From NCBI GenBank assembly GCA_947498065.1, contig CANMIS010000003.1, positions 124,001 through 188,000 of the forward strand: a stretch of 64,000 nucleotides of DNA. The letters are read 5' to 3'. The translations under genes were made by a program, and so were the position numbers. This document shows, piece after piece, positions 26,555-35,249 of this stretch. Below the pieces are notes generated by a model, which saw only the letters and a program-made list of their open reading frames with translations, did not search any database and was not told the DNA's origin. The DNA is from an uncultured Erythrobacter sp. GTDB lineage: Bacteria; Pseudomonadota; Alphaproteobacteria; Sphingomonadales; Sphingomonadaceae. Each line of letters starts with the position of its first letter. Position 1 is the stretch's first letter.

Positions 26555-27409
26555 TCAGATTGCCTTGCCTTCAAAGTCCGCCGCAGAGTGACGCTCTAGC
26601 AGTTGCTCGTTTTCTTCACCCCAAGCCTTGTTGACGATCCGGCCGCGTTTCACGGCCGGACGAGCGGAGATTTCCTCCACCCAGCGGGCGACGTTTTTGT
26701 ACTCATCAATCGACAGGAAGGTCTTGGCTTCATTATAGATTTTGCCTTCGACGAAAGGCGCAAGCCAGGGGTAATTGGCCATATCTGCGATGGTGTATTC
26801 TTCGCCGCCAAGGAAGCGGTTTTCGGCCAAACGCTGGTCAGCGACATCGAAAATACGCTTTGTTTCCATTGCATAGCGATTGATCGGATATTCGTATTTC
26901 TCCGGGGCATAGGCATAGAAATGGCCAAAGCCGCCGCCGATAAACGGCCCGGTGCCAACTTGCCAGAACAGCCAGCTCATTACCTCTGCGCGCGCAGCCG
27001 GTTCGGTTGGCAGGAACGCGCCGAATTTCTCTGCAAGGTGCACCAGAATAGCAGCCGATTCGAACACGCGGAACGGTTTGTCGCCGCTCTTGTCGAGTAG
27101 GGCAGGGATTTTCGAGTTCGGATTGATCTCCACAAAGCCGCTGGTGAATTGCACGCCTTCGCCGATGTTCACGGTGTAGGCGTCATATTCTGCGCCAGTG
27201 TGGCCCGCCTCCAGCAGCTCCTCCAGCATGATTGTGGCCTTCACACCATTGGGCGTCGCCAGTGAGTACAGCTGAAACGGATTGTCGCCCTGCGGCAGCT
27301 CTTTGGTCTCGCGTGCGCCCGCGGTCGGGCGGTTGATGCTGGCAAAACGTCCGCCATTTTCGGTGTCGTTCGTCCAAACGGCAGGTGGGGTGTAGGTGGG
27401 ATCGGCCAT
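26555..27409 (-). CDS. yghU: glutathione-dependent disulfide-bond oxidoreductase YghU
   Basis: 284 residues. A long N-terminal arm (YTPPAVWTNDTENGGRFASINRPTAGAR) precedes the thioredoxin-like GST N domain (LYSLATPNGVKATIMLEELLEAG, FVEINPNSKIPALLD) and the alpha-helical C domain. This length and the PNG-VK motif identify the YghU/Ure2p-like class, which binds two glutathiones and reduces disulfides or organic hydroperoxides. It is divergent from the nadE gene across a gap of about 160 bases. Confidence 0.93.
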   Translation of the reverse strand: MADPTYTPPAVWTNDTENGGRFASINRPTAGARETKELPQGDNPFQLYSLATPNGVKATIMLEELLEAGHTGAEYDAYTVNIGEGVQFTSGFVEINPNSKIPALLDKSGDKPFRVFESAAILVHLAEKFGAFLPTEPAARAEVMSWLFWQVGTGPFIGGGFGHFYAYAPEKYEYPINRYAMETKRIFDVADQRLAENRFLGGEEYTIADMANYPWLAPFVEGKIYNEAKTFLSIDEYKNVARWVEEISARPAVKRGRIVNKAWGEENEQLLERHSAADFEGKAI

Positions 27410-27544
27410 AGTTGAAGGCTCCTCTTGTGCTGGATTGCTCTTGTTGGTTCATGAGGTGGGGGATAGCGGTTACGAGCGCAAGTCCAACGCGGTGTCGCAT
27501 GCGCGCGGTTTTGCTTGTCGCGCAGAAACCATAGCTTGCGTCCT

Positions 27545-27561
27545 GTATCCTTTAGGGATAC
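27545..27561. promoter_or_regulatory. candidate operator upstream of the HTH-nadE frame
   Basis: A perfect 6-bp inverted repeat GTATCC-TTTAG-GGATAC ends 12 bases before the ATG at 27574. A second partial palindrome (GGGATACTAGTCCC, 27555-27568) overlaps it. The position just ahead of a frame encoding a DNA-binding domain suggests autoregulation. No experimental support. Confidence 0.45.
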
Positions 27562-27573
27562 TAGTCCCGTGCA

Positions 27574-27837
27574 ATGCATCTTGCTGGATACAAAATACGC
27601 CGTTGGCGCGAGAACCACGATCCGCCACTCTCCGCGCAGGAATTCGGCGCGCATTTTGGCGATGCCTGGCCCAGCCGCACGATCTATGGCTGGGAGGCCA
27701 AGGGCAAGGTTGCTCGGCCCAAAGTTCAAAGGCGGCTTGCTGAGCTTGGCGTGTGTGATCCCGCCGACTGGTTGGAACCAGCACCGACAAACCCCACTTC
27801 TGAGACCTCCAATAAACCCGCAAAGAAGGCTCCCCAA
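27574..27837 (+). other. HTH (XRE-like) coding segment in frame with nadE
   Basis: These 88 codons have no stop before the NadE start. They look like a free-standing small regulator: helical N-terminus, a recognition-helix-like TIYGWEAKGK segment, then a Pro/Thr/Ser/Lys linker. The ATG at 27574 lies 12 bases after a palindrome at 27545-27561. Whether it is made as a separate protein, as the N-terminus of NadE or both cannot be decided from sequence. Confidence 0.6.
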
Positions 27838-29913
27838 ATGAGCGATCCGACCCATCCCTTCTATGACATGCATGGACACGGCTTTGTGCGGGTGGCGACG
27901 TCCACGCCATGCTCGCGCCCTGCCGATGTGGCTTACAACACCGCTGGAGTGATCGCCGAGGCGAAGAAGGCGCATGCGCAAAATGTCGATCTGGTGGTCT
28001 ATCCAGAGCTGACTTTGTCGTCCTATGCGATTGATGACCTGCTGCTTCAGCAAGCTCTGCTGGTCCGGGTGGAAGAGGCGCTGGGCGAGGTGATCCAGGC
28101 GTCGCGCGATCTCTCCCCTGTGCTCGTAATTGGCGCGCCGCTGAAACGCGGGGACAAGGTTTACAATTGCGCCGCAGTGATTGCGAATGGCGAATTGCTG
28201 GGCGTTATCCCGAAAAGCTATCTGCCCAATTACCGCGAGTTCTATGAGAAGCGCTATTTCGCTCATGGGCGCGGCTGCGAAGATCTATGGATCGCGGTGA
28301 ACGGCGAAGAAGTTCCGTTCGGCACGGATGTGGTGTTTGCCGCGAGCAACCTTCCCGGCTTCACATTCGGCGTGGAGATTTGCGAAGATTTCTGGGCGCC
28401 CAATCCTCCGGGCACGATGGCGGCGCTCGCCGGGGCTCAGATCCTGTGCAACCTTTCTGCTTCGCCGATCACCATTGGCCGCGCGGATGACCGCCATTTG
28501 CACTGCCGATCGAGCTCTGCCCGATCGATTTGCGCCTATGTCTATTCCGCCAGCGGCCACGGCGAAAGCACCACGGATCTTGCATGGGATGGGCAGGGCG
28601 TGATTTACGAGCTGGGCGGATTGATGGCCGAAAGCACGCGCTTCGATCTGGAGCCGGAGCTGTGCGTGGTCGATATCGACACTCAGCGGATTGCGGCTGA
28701 GCGCGTTCGCAACCAGACCTTTGCCGACGCGGCAGAGGCGCATGGCCGGCCCGAGGACAGCTATCGCCGGATTGTGTTCGACCATGCCGGCGTTGCTGAC
28801 GACGGCACGCTGGATAAGGGGCTGATCCGTCCGGTTCGCCGCTTCCCATTTGTGCCGAACAACGCAAAGACGCTGGACGAGGATTGCTACGAAGCGTTCA
28901 ACATTCAGGTCGATGCTCTGATGCGGCGGATCACCGCAACGCACGCCAAGTCTCTGATTATTGGCATTTCTGGTGGTCTCGATAGCACCCATGCGCTGAT
29001 CGTGGCGGCAAAAGCCTGCGACCGGCTGGGCATGCCGCGCACCGCCATTCGCGGCTACACCATGCCCGGCTTTGCCACCTCTGACAGCACGAAGTCGAAC
29101 GCCTGGAAGCTGATGGAGGCGATGGAAATCACCGCTGAGGAGATCGACATCAAGCCAGCGGCCACGCGGATGCTGGAGGATATGAAGCACCCGTTTGCGG
29201 ATGGTGAGCCGGTCTATGATGTGACCTTTGAAAACGTTCAGGCCGGATTGCGCACCGATTATCTGTTCCGCTTGGCCGGGCAGCATTCCGGCTTTGTCGT
29301 GGGCACTGGTGATTTGTCAGAGCTGGCGCTGGGTTGGTGCACATACGGCGTTGGCGATCACATGAGCCATTACGGCGTGAACGCGGGCGTGCCGAAAACG
29401 CTGATCCAATATCTGATCCGCTGGACGATCCAGACAGAGCAATTCAGCAATGCCTGCAGCGATGTCTTGGGCGCGGTGCTCGATACTGAAATCTCGCCAG
29501 AACTGGTGCCAGCGGGCGAAGATGGCGCGATCCAAAGCACAGAAGAGCGGATTGGGCCGTATGAGCTCAACGACTTCTTCCTCCACCACATCATCCGTTA
29601 TGGTCAGCGCCCATCCAAGGTCGCGTTCCTGGCCTATCACGCGTGGCGCGATGCGCAGGCTGGCAAATGGCCCGATGGCTTCCCGGAAAATCGCAAGAAC
29701 GAATACGACCTTGCCACCATTGCTGGGTGGCTTGAGAGTTTCGTGAAACGCTTTTTCGCCTTCAGCCAATTTAAGCGGAGCGCCTTGCCCAATGGACCAA
29801 AGGTTAGCTCGCAGGGCGCATTGTCGCCGCGCGGCGATTGGCGCGCGCCATCGGATGCGGTTGCCGATGTGTGGCTGGAAGATATCAAAGCCGGGCTTCC
29901 CAGCCTAAAATGA
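27574..29913 (+). CDS. nadE: glutamine-dependent NAD+ synthetase with N-terminal HTH extension
   Basis: A single open frame of 779 codons. Residues 1-88 resemble a small XRE-like helix-turn-helix protein (KIRRWRENHDPPLSAQEFG, then RTIYGWEAKGK). The rest is a complete NadE starting MSDPTHPFYDMHGHGFVRVA at 27838. The glutaminase (nitrilase) domain has Glu in YPELTLSSY, a Lys-containing segment after PKSYLPNYREF, and Cys in EICEDFW. The synthetase domain has the ATP motif ISGGLDSTHAL. It amidates nicotinate adenine dinucleotide using glutamine. A separate NadE of 691 residues could start at 27838, with AAGAAGG upstream, so fusion and two overlapping products are both possible. Confidence 0.9.
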   Translation: MHLAGYKIRRWRENHDPPLSAQEFGAHFGDAWPSRTIYGWEAKGKVARPKVQRRLAELGVCDPADWLEPAPTNPTSETSNKPAKKAPQMSDPTHPFYDMHGHGFVRVATSTPCSRPADVAYNTAGVIAEAKKAHAQNVDLVVYPELTLSSYAIDDLLLQQALLVRVEEALGEVIQASRDLSPVLVIGAPLKRGDKVYNCAAVIANGELLGVIPKSYLPNYREFYEKRYFAHGRGCEDLWIAVNGEEVPFGTDVVFAASNLPGFTFGVEICEDFWAPNPPGTMAALAGAQILCNLSASPITIGRADDRHLHCRSSSARSICAYVYSASGHGESTTDLAWDGQGVIYELGGLMAESTRFDLEPELCVVDIDTQRIAAERVRNQTFADAAEAHGRPEDSYRRIVFDHAGVADDGTLDKGLIRPVRRFPFVPNNAKTLDEDCYEAFNIQVDALMRRITATHAKSLIIGISGGLDSTHALIVAAKACDRLGMPRTAIRGYTMPGFATSDSTKSNAWKLMEAMEITAEEIDIKPAATRMLEDMKHPFADGEPVYDVTFENVQAGLRTDYLFRLAGQHSGFVVGTGDLSELALGWCTYGVGDHMSHYGVNAGVPKTLIQYLIRWTIQTEQFSNACSDVLGAVLDTEISPELVPAGEDGAIQSTEERIGPYELNDFFLHHIIRYGQRPSKVAFLAYHAWRDAQAGKWPDGFPENRKNEYDLATIAGWLESFVKRFFAFSQFKRSALPNGPKVSSQGALSPRGDWRAPSDAVADVWLEDIKAGLPSLK

Positions 29914-29990
29914 TGACTAATGCGCTGTTAACTTGTCTTTAGGCGATCTCACGTAAAACCCTAAAAAAATATAAGAAGTTGGGGTGAGAG

Positions 29991-32282
29991 ATGGCAATCG
30001 AGATATGGCTGGCGCTGGCATGCGTGCTGGTTGCCGGAATGCAGATTGGTTTTCTGTTTTTGGAGGCTGGATTCGTCCGCTCTAAGAACAGCATCAACGT
30101 GTCGATGAAGAACCTTGCGGACTTCGTCGTCGCCGTTCTCGTGTTCCATATTGTTGGCGCGGCGATCATGTTTGGTGGCGGCTTTGGTCTCATTGGCTTC
30201 GACGCTGGCCTGCTCGGCTATTCGGGCGAAGGCTCGGTCACACTCTTCCTCCTATTCCAAGCCTTGTTCTGCGGTACGGCGGCGACCATCGTGTCTGGCG
30301 CGGTTGCAGAGCGTATGCGTTTCTCAGCCTATATTTTCATGACATTGCCGCTGACGGCGCTGATCTATCCCATGATCGGTCACTGGGCCTGGGCGAGCTA
30401 TTTGCCCGGCGGCAGTGGTGAGGGCTGGCTGCAGCAATTGGGCTTTATCGACTTTGCCGGTAGCAGCGTCGTTCACCTCGCTGGCGGCGCGGCGGCTTTG
30501 GGTATTTTGCTGGTAGTTGGCGCGCGTGATGGCCGCTTTGACCGCGGCGAAGGCGAGGATGATGACGCCATGCGCGCAATCCACGGCCACAGCCCGATCC
30601 TGACCGGGGGCGGCGCGCTGATCCTGCTCGTTGGCTGGCTCGGCTTTAACACCGGCACTTTGGAGCCGGGCAGTGATGATTTTGCCCGCGCTCTGTCCAA
30701 CACTTTGCTTGCCGGATCTGCAGCAGCCTGCGCCGCGGCTGTCACGGGGTATTACCGCGATGGCTATTACCGCGCAGACAGAATGGTCAACGGTCTGCTC
30801 GTCGGCCTGGTGGTGATCACCGCCAGCGCGCCTTACGCGCATTCATTGGGCGCGATCGGCGCGGCCGCTTTGATCGCGGTGGGCAGCGTCTTCTTCGCCG
30901 ATTGGCTGGAGCGCACGCACCGCGTCGATGATGCGGTTTATGCGGTCAGTGTGCACGGGTTTGGCGGTTTCTTTGGGACACTGGTGGTCGCCTTTATCGT
31001 GCCCGCAGATCGCCTGGCCCACGGGTTTTTCACGCAGTTTGGAGTTCAATTCCTCGGCGCGTTCAGCATTGGCGTCTTCGCATTTATGACCATGGGCCTG
31101 ATCGCAAACGCCATGCACACTCGCGGCAAATTGCGTGTGCCGTTGGAGGACGAGCGGCGCGGGCTGAACCTGTCGGAACACCGCGCTCTGCTGGGCAATG
31201 CAGAGCTGTCGCGGACCTTGAGCAAGATCAACAGCGGCGATGCCGATCTTAGCACGCGCCTTGATGTCGATCCGTTTGAAGAAGGCGGCGATATTGCAGA
31301 GGAGCTCAACGCGTTTCTCGGCCGGGTGCAAGCCACCGAAAGGATCGCGGCGGACAAATTGCGCGCGGAGCAAGATGAGCTTGCGAGCATGGTGACGCGG
31401 GAGCGCGACCGCGCGGATACCACCACCAAAGTGCTGCGCCAGTTTCAGAGAGATTTTGCCGGACTGGTGCAGCAATTGAACGCGCAGGCGCGCGATCTGG
31501 CGACCGGGTCTGAACGGCTTGCCGCCCATTCGCATGAGTCCGGCGAACAAGTCGATCATGCCAGCGCTCAGGCCGATGCAACGCTGAGCATGGCGGAGCA
31601 GATGGCCAAGGGGGCGCAGCTTCTCAGCGAGACTTTGGAGCTGGTTGGGACGCGCGTTGCCGATGCCAATGCGGCGGCCACCCATGCGGATCAAGCGAGC
31701 GATCGCGGCGCGCAAATCGCCGGTCAGCTGGAGCTGTCCGCGAAGGAAATCGGCAAGCTGGTGGCGATGATCAAATCGATCTCGGACAAGACCGGATTGC
31801 TGGCCCTCAACGCAAGGATCGAGGCCGCGCGCGCTGGCGAGGCGGGCAAGGGCTTTTCCGTGGTGTCGAGCGAAGTGGCGCAATTGTCGAAACAGACCCA
31901 GGAAGCCTCGAGCGAAATCTCGACTATCGTCGGATCGCTGTCGGAACTAATCGGCGAATCCATTGCGCAATTCCGCGCGATTGATGCCTCGATTGAAACC
32001 GTGGGTGAGATGGCCGCGGTGGCGGCAAGCTCGGTCGAACAGCAACGCACGACCAGCGCGGAACTGACCGGACTGATCGACGGTGTTCGCCGCAAGGCTT
32101 TGGACAGCGGCAGCGCGGTAGCGCAAGTGTCAGAGAACTTTGCGTTGGCCAGCAAGACGATTGATAAAATCGACAACAGCTCAGGCCAATTGGAGGCCTT
32201 GGCAACGCAGATTGACCGAGAAGTTGAGAGCCTGCGTCAGCGTTTTTCAGACGATGGCTTGTCCGCGGAACCTGCCGAATAA
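29991..32282 (+). CDS. ammonium transporter (Amt) fused to a methyl-accepting chemotaxis signalling domain
   Basis: 763 residues. Residues 1 to about 370 form an 11-helix Amt domain. The twin pore histidines are present (H162 in VVHLAGG, H322 in SVHGFGG), as is the Asp of FIDFAG (D154) and the Trp and Phe/Asn of WLGFN. The Ser of the usual FNxGS ammonium site is Thr (FNTGT). A HAMP-like linker (about 375-440) joins a cytoplasmic chemoreceptor coiled coil. Its hairpin tip near residues 600-620 reads [15 protein letters not shown], followed by [15 protein letters not shown], retaining the Asn, Glu and Arg used for CheA/CheW contacts. There is no C-terminal CheR/CheB pentapeptide. GGGGTGAGAG precedes the ATG. 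No glnK or che genes are nearby. Probably an ammonium sensor or transceptor. Confidence 0.93.
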   Translation: MAIEIWLALACVLVAGMQIGFLFLEAGFVRSKNSINVSMKNLADFVVAVLVFHIVGAAIMFGGGFGLIGFDAGLLGYSGEGSVTLFLLFQALFCGTAATIVSGAVAERMRFSAYIFMTLPLTALIYPMIGHWAWASYLPGGSGEGWLQQLGFIDFAGSSVVHLAGGAAALGILLVVGARDGRFDRGEGEDDDAMRAIHGHSPILTGGGALILLVGWLGFNTGTLEPGSDDFARALSNTLLAGSAAACAAAVTGYYRDGYYRADRMVNGLLVGLVVITASAPYAHSLGAIGAAALIAVGSVFFADWLERTHRVDDAVYAVSVHGFGGFFGTLVVAFIVPADRLAHGFFTQFGVQFLGAFSIGVFAFMTMGLIANAMHTRGKLRVPLEDERRGLNLSEHRALLGNAELSRTLSKINSGDADLSTRLDVDPFEEGGDIAEELNAFLGRVQATERIAADKLRAEQDELASMVTRERDRADTTTKVLRQFQRDFAGLVQQLNAQARDLATGSERLAAHSHESGEQVDHASAQADATLSMAEQMAKGAQLLSETLELVGTRVADANAAATHADQASDRGAQIAGQLELSAKEIGKLVAMIKSISDKTGLLALNARIEAARAGEAGKGFSVVSSEVAQLSKQTQEASSEISTIVGSLSELIGESIAQFRAIDASIETVGEMAAVAASSVEQQRTTSAELTGLIDGVRRKALDSGSAVAQVSENFALASKTIDKIDNSSGQLEALATQIDREVESLRQRFSDDGLSAEPAE

Positions 32283-32307
32283 TTCGCCCGAGGTCCTAAA
32301 CGCAGAA

Positions 32308-32337
32308 GCGCCGGACAACTTCAAGGTCATCCGGCGC
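32308..32337. terminator. hairpin between convergent Amt-MCP and DoxX genes
   Basis: An 8-bp perfect stem GCGCCGGA/TCCGGCGC with a 14-base loop lies in the 73-base gap between the two convergent stops. The U tracts are weak, so it is a candidate bidirectional terminator only. Confidence 0.45.
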
Positions 32338-32355
32338 GCCAGCGTTGTGCAAAGA

Positions 32356-32778
32356 CTATTTCCGATCGATCGAAAATCGGCCTGGTCCGAAGGCGGCGAT
32401 GGCAAATAGGCCGCCCGCAATCGCTAGGTTTTTGAGGAAGATCGTGACCTCAGTCTGCTGGCTGAAATCATTGTGAAAGAAAACCGCGGTGAGGACGGTG
32501 AAAATCCCCAAAGCGCCTGCGCCATAGCGGGCCTTGAAACCCAGCGCGACCATCAACCCGCCGACGATCTCAATGGCTACCGTGCCGAAATAGACGAGCT
32601 CTGGCATCGGCATTCCGACCGATGCGATGTAGCCGACGGTCTGCTCCATCGAACTCTGTTTGTTGATGCCAGCAAGGATGAAAAGAGCGGCGAGCAAGAG
32701 GCGGGCGGCGAGGGCGAGGGTGTCTTGCGATTTGCTTGATCCGCCCAGTTCAGCGCTTTTTGTTCCGACAGTGGTCAT
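32356..32778 (-). CDS. DoxX family membrane protein
   Basis: 140 residues with four hydrophobic helices. The family sequence is LAARLLLAALFILAGINK, with a closing NLAIAGGLFAIAAFGPGRFSIDRK. DoxX proteins are small inner-membrane proteins, sometimes linked to thiosulfate:quinone oxidoreductase or to resistance to oxidative and thiol stress. It lies 24 bases after the azoreductase gene on the same strand, which suggests a joint role in quinone or electrophile detoxification. Confidence 0.88.
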   Translation of the reverse strand: MTTVGTKSAELGGSSKSQDTLALAARLLLAALFILAGINKQSSMEQTVGYIASVGMPMPELVYFGTVAIEIVGGLMVALGFKARYGAGALGIFTVLTAVFFHNDFSQQTEVTIFLKNLAIAGGLFAIAAFGPGRFSIDRK

Positions 32779-32802
32779 GGCGTTTCTCCGAATTTAGGGG
32801 TG

Positions 32803-33396
32803 TTAGGCTGCGATGGCTTCGATTGCGGCGTGGGCTGCGGCGATTTTCTCCTCGCCATCCCGGCCCATGATCCCATCGGCTGCGATGATTTCTACATCGG
32901 AAATGCCGAGGAAGCCGAGGAAGAATTTGAGCCACGGGGTCATATGGTCGAAATCGCTGCCCACTGGCGTGCCGCCGGATGCGACCGTGATGTAGGCTTT
33001 CTTGCCCTCGAGCAGTCCAACCGGGCCATTCTCAGTGTATTTGAATGTGGTCCCAGCGCGGGCGACCAAATCTGCCCAGGCTTTGACCGATGCGGGCACT
33101 CCAAAATTGTAGATCGGCACGGCAAAGACGATGGTGTCAGCCGCTTGCAGCTCTTCGATCAGAGTGTCAGCAATGCTCGCAAGTTCTGCCTGCTCCGGCG
33201 TGCGGTCAGCCATTGGCGCGAGGTTGGCGGCGAAACGGTCTGCATCGATGAAGGGCAGGTCATTCCGGCTGAGATCGCGCGCCGTCACGGCGGTATCTGT
33301 GCCTGCGCTCAGGCGCTCGACTAGCTTGTTGCCGAGGCCGCGTGAGACCGAGCTGTCGCCTTGGATGCTGGCGGATACGTAAAGAATATTGGTCAT
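32803..33396 (-). CDS. FMN-dependent NADH-azoreductase
   Basis: 197 residues of the flavodoxin-like AzoR family. The FMN phosphate-binding loop is SASIQGDSSVSRGLGNKL, and the core motifs are FAVPIYNFGVPASVKAWADLVARAGTTFKYTENGPVGLLEGKKAYI and SDFDHMTPWLKFFLGFLGI. It reduces quinones and azo compounds by two electrons. AGGAGA is nine bases before the ATG. The upstream pirin gene is separated by a strong hairpin (33434-33470), so azoR-doxX may have its own promoter or receive read-through. Confidence 0.93.
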   Translation of the reverse strand: MTNILYVSASIQGDSSVSRGLGNKLVERLSAGTDTAVTARDLSRNDLPFIDADRFAANLAPMADRTPEQAELASIADTLIEELQAADTIVFAVPIYNFGVPASVKAWADLVARAGTTFKYTENGPVGLLEGKKAYITVASGGTPVGSDFDHMTPWLKFFLGFLGISDVEIIAADGIMGRDGEEKIAAAHAAIEAIAA

Positions 33397-33433
33397 TGAA
33401 ACTCTCCTGGGAAGTGATGCTGAAAGGAAAAGA

Positions 33434-33470
33434 AGAGCTGGCCGCTGAGGGGGAATTCGCGGCCAGCTCT
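33434..33470 (-). terminator. intrinsic terminator after the pirin gene
   Basis: A perfect 12-bp stem AGAGCTGGCCGC/GCGGCCAGCTCT with a 13-base loop is followed on the minus strand by the U-rich run TCTTTTCCTTT. It lies just beyond the pirin stop, so the pirin transcript ends here at least in part. Confidence 0.75.
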
Positions 33471-33477
33471 CAAGAGG

Positions 33478-34203
33478 TTAAGCGGCGTCCACGAGGACAA
33501 TTTCGCTGTCTTCAAGGGCGGTGATCGTCACTTGGCCAAGCTGAGTGATCGCAACGCCGTCACGTGCTTCGGCCTCGACATCCTCGACGCGGACCTTGCC
33601 GGTGGCAGGGACCAGATAGAGGTGCCGCGATGGGTCGGCGACATCGTAGGTTACGCTTTCGCCAGCCTTGATCGTTGCGCCCAGCACGCTTGCATCGGTG
33701 CGGATTGGAAGCGCGCCGTCATCATTGGCAGCCTCGTTTTCAGTTCCGCTGGCAAGGGTCACGAATTTGCCCGCCCGGTCACCTTTTGGGAAAGGAGCCG
33801 CGCCCCAATTGGGCTTGCCGCCACGCTCGGTTGGGATAATCCAGATTTGGAAGATTTCGGTGTCTTCATCTTCGCGGTTGTATTCTGAATGCTGCACGCC
33901 GGTTCCAGCGCTCATCACTTGGACATCGCCGGCCTCTGTGCGGCCTTCATTGCCCATGCTGTCGCGGTGGGTAATCGCGCCTTTGCGGACATAGGTGATG
34001 ATTTCCATGTCCTCGTGCGGGTGGGTGGGAAAGCCGGTGCCGGGAGCGATTGTGTCATCGTTCCAAACGCGTAGGCTGCCCCAATTGACGCGGGCGGGAT
34101 CGTGATAGCCGCCAAAGGCAAAGTGATGGTGGGCATCCAGCCAGCCGTGATTGGCAGCGCCCAGGGAATTGAAGGGACGAAGTTCGATGATAGGTGCGCT
34201 CAT
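33478..34203 (-). CDS. pirin family protein (YhhW-like quercetin dioxygenase type)
   Basis: 241 residues of the bicupin pirin fold. The metal-binding residues are in FPTHPHEDMEIITYV (two His and a Glu) and SAGTGVQHSEYN (His). It starts with SLGAANHGWLDAHHHFAFGGYHDP, typical of YhhW. Members oxidise flavonols in vitro or act as redox sensors; the in vivo role here is unknown. It is divergent from a LysR gene, with two palindromes in the shared gap, which suggests control by that regulator. Confidence 0.93.
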   Translation of the reverse strand: MSAPIIELRPFNSLGAANHGWLDAHHHFAFGGYHDPARVNWGSLRVWNDDTIAPGTGFPTHPHEDMEIITYVRKGAITHRDSMGNEGRTEAGDVQVMSAGTGVQHSEYNREDEDTEIFQIWIIPTERGGKPNWGAAPFPKGDRAGKFVTLASGTENEAANDDGALPIRTDASVLGATIKAGESVTYDVADPSRHLYLVPATGKVRVEDVEAEARDGVAITQLGQVTITALEDSEIVLVDAA

Positions 34204-34285
34204 GGTCTGTCTCCTATTTGTGCTGATCGGTTCGTGTTTGGATCAGCATGTTTGCGTTGAGACAGGGGATAGGCGGTGTTTGGTA

Positions 34286-34301
34286 ATCGCATAAGTGCGA
34301 T
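34286..34301. promoter_or_regulatory. candidate LysR operator 1 (pirin/lysR intergenic)
   Basis: A perfect 6-bp inverted repeat ATCGCA-TAAG-TGCGAT lies in the divergent 142-base gap. It fits the LysR-type T-N11-A box (T at 34287, A at 34299 or 34300 by choice of register). Candidate only. Confidence 0.55.
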
Positions 34302-34313
34302 AAAACTTGATAA

Positions 34314-34336
34314 AATGTTCAGATTATCCGAACATT
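34314..34336. promoter_or_regulatory. candidate LysR operator 2 (pirin/lysR intergenic)
   Basis: A perfect 7-bp inverted repeat AATGTTC / GAACATT with a 9-base spacer ends 9 bases before the lysR ATG. Its position suggests repression of lysR itself. It is distinct in sequence from operator 1. Confidence 0.5.
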
Positions 34337-34345
34337 AGTGCTATT

Positions 34346-35236
34346 ATGCGTTTGGGCGACCCCACTCTCGATCAATTGCGCATCTTCCTGGCGGTGGCGG
34401 AAGAGGGCAGCTTTGGCGGCGCTGCGCGGCGGATGGGCCGGGCGGTGTCGGCGATCAGCTATGGGATTGCTCAGCTGGAGGCGCAGCTGGCGGTCACTCT
34501 GTTCGCGCGCGAGGGCTCTCGCAAACCTGTGCTGACCGAGGCGGGTAATGGCTTGCTGGCTGAGGCGCGCGCGGTGTCTGACGGTGTCGATGCGCTCCTT
34601 GCCAAGACGCAAAGCCTGCATGCTGGATTGGAGAGCACGGTCTCACTGGTGCTTGATGTGATGGTGCCCGGCGATGTGACCGCGCGGGTCTTGCGCGATT
34701 TTCGCGCGATGTTTCCAACGGTTGCTTTGAGGCTGCAGATTGAGGGGCTGGGGGCGGTTGCGGCGTGTCTGATCGACGAGGAAGTTGATCTTGCGATTGG
34801 CGGTCCAGAGATCGCTGACCAGCCTGATCTGGAGCGGCAAGTCATTGGCGGCGTTGAGTTAATTCCTGTGGCCGCACCAAGCCATCCGCTCGCGGCACCA
34901 AATATCAAGCCGGGAGAGACCCGCAAGCATTTGCAACTGGTCCTGTCTGATCGTTCAACGCTGACTGAGGGACGCGAGTTTTCTGTGCTCAGCCCAACAA
35001 CTTGGCGGCTGGGCGATCTGGGCGCGAAGCACGCTTTGCTGAAAGAGGGGCTGGGATGGGGCAATATGCCGCGCCACCAAGTGGAAGGCGATATTGCGAG
35101 CGGCGCATTGGTGGAGCTCGACCTGCCGGAAAAGCCCGGCGACATTTACCCATTCAGCGCTCTGTGGCGCCGTGATGCGCGGCCAGGCCCAGCGGCGAGC
35201 TGGCTGATCGATGCGTTAAGGCAGCAATTGGGTTAG
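34346..35236 (+). CDS. LysR-family transcriptional regulator
   Basis: 296 residues. The winged helix is LDQLRIFLAVAEEGSFGGAARRMGRAVSAISYGIAQLEAQLAVTLF, followed by the LysR effector domain. I use ATG 34346; the upstream TTG at 34307 would place a palindrome inside the coding region. It is divergent from pirin-azoR-doxX. LysR regulators placed this way usually control the divergent genes in response to a quinone or electrophile; that function is an inference. Confidence 0.92.
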   Translation: MRLGDPTLDQLRIFLAVAEEGSFGGAARRMGRAVSAISYGIAQLEAQLAVTLFAREGSRKPVLTEAGNGLLAEARAVSDGVDALLAKTQSLHAGLESTVSLVLDVMVPGDVTARVLRDFRAMFPTVALRLQIEGLGAVAACLIDEEVDLAIGGPEIADQPDLERQVIGGVELIPVAAPSHPLAAPNIKPGETRKHLQLVLSDRSTLTEGREFSVLSPTTWRLGDLGAKHALLKEGLGWGNMPRHQVEGDIASGALVELDLPEKPGDIYPFSALWRRDARPGPAASWLIDALRQQLG

Positions 35237-35249
35237 TAAGCTGGCCGGA

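Noticed and set aside
28285-29286. 333-codon minus-strand frame inside nadE
   Set aside because: Antisense shadow; the plus strand encodes unmistakable NadE motifs.
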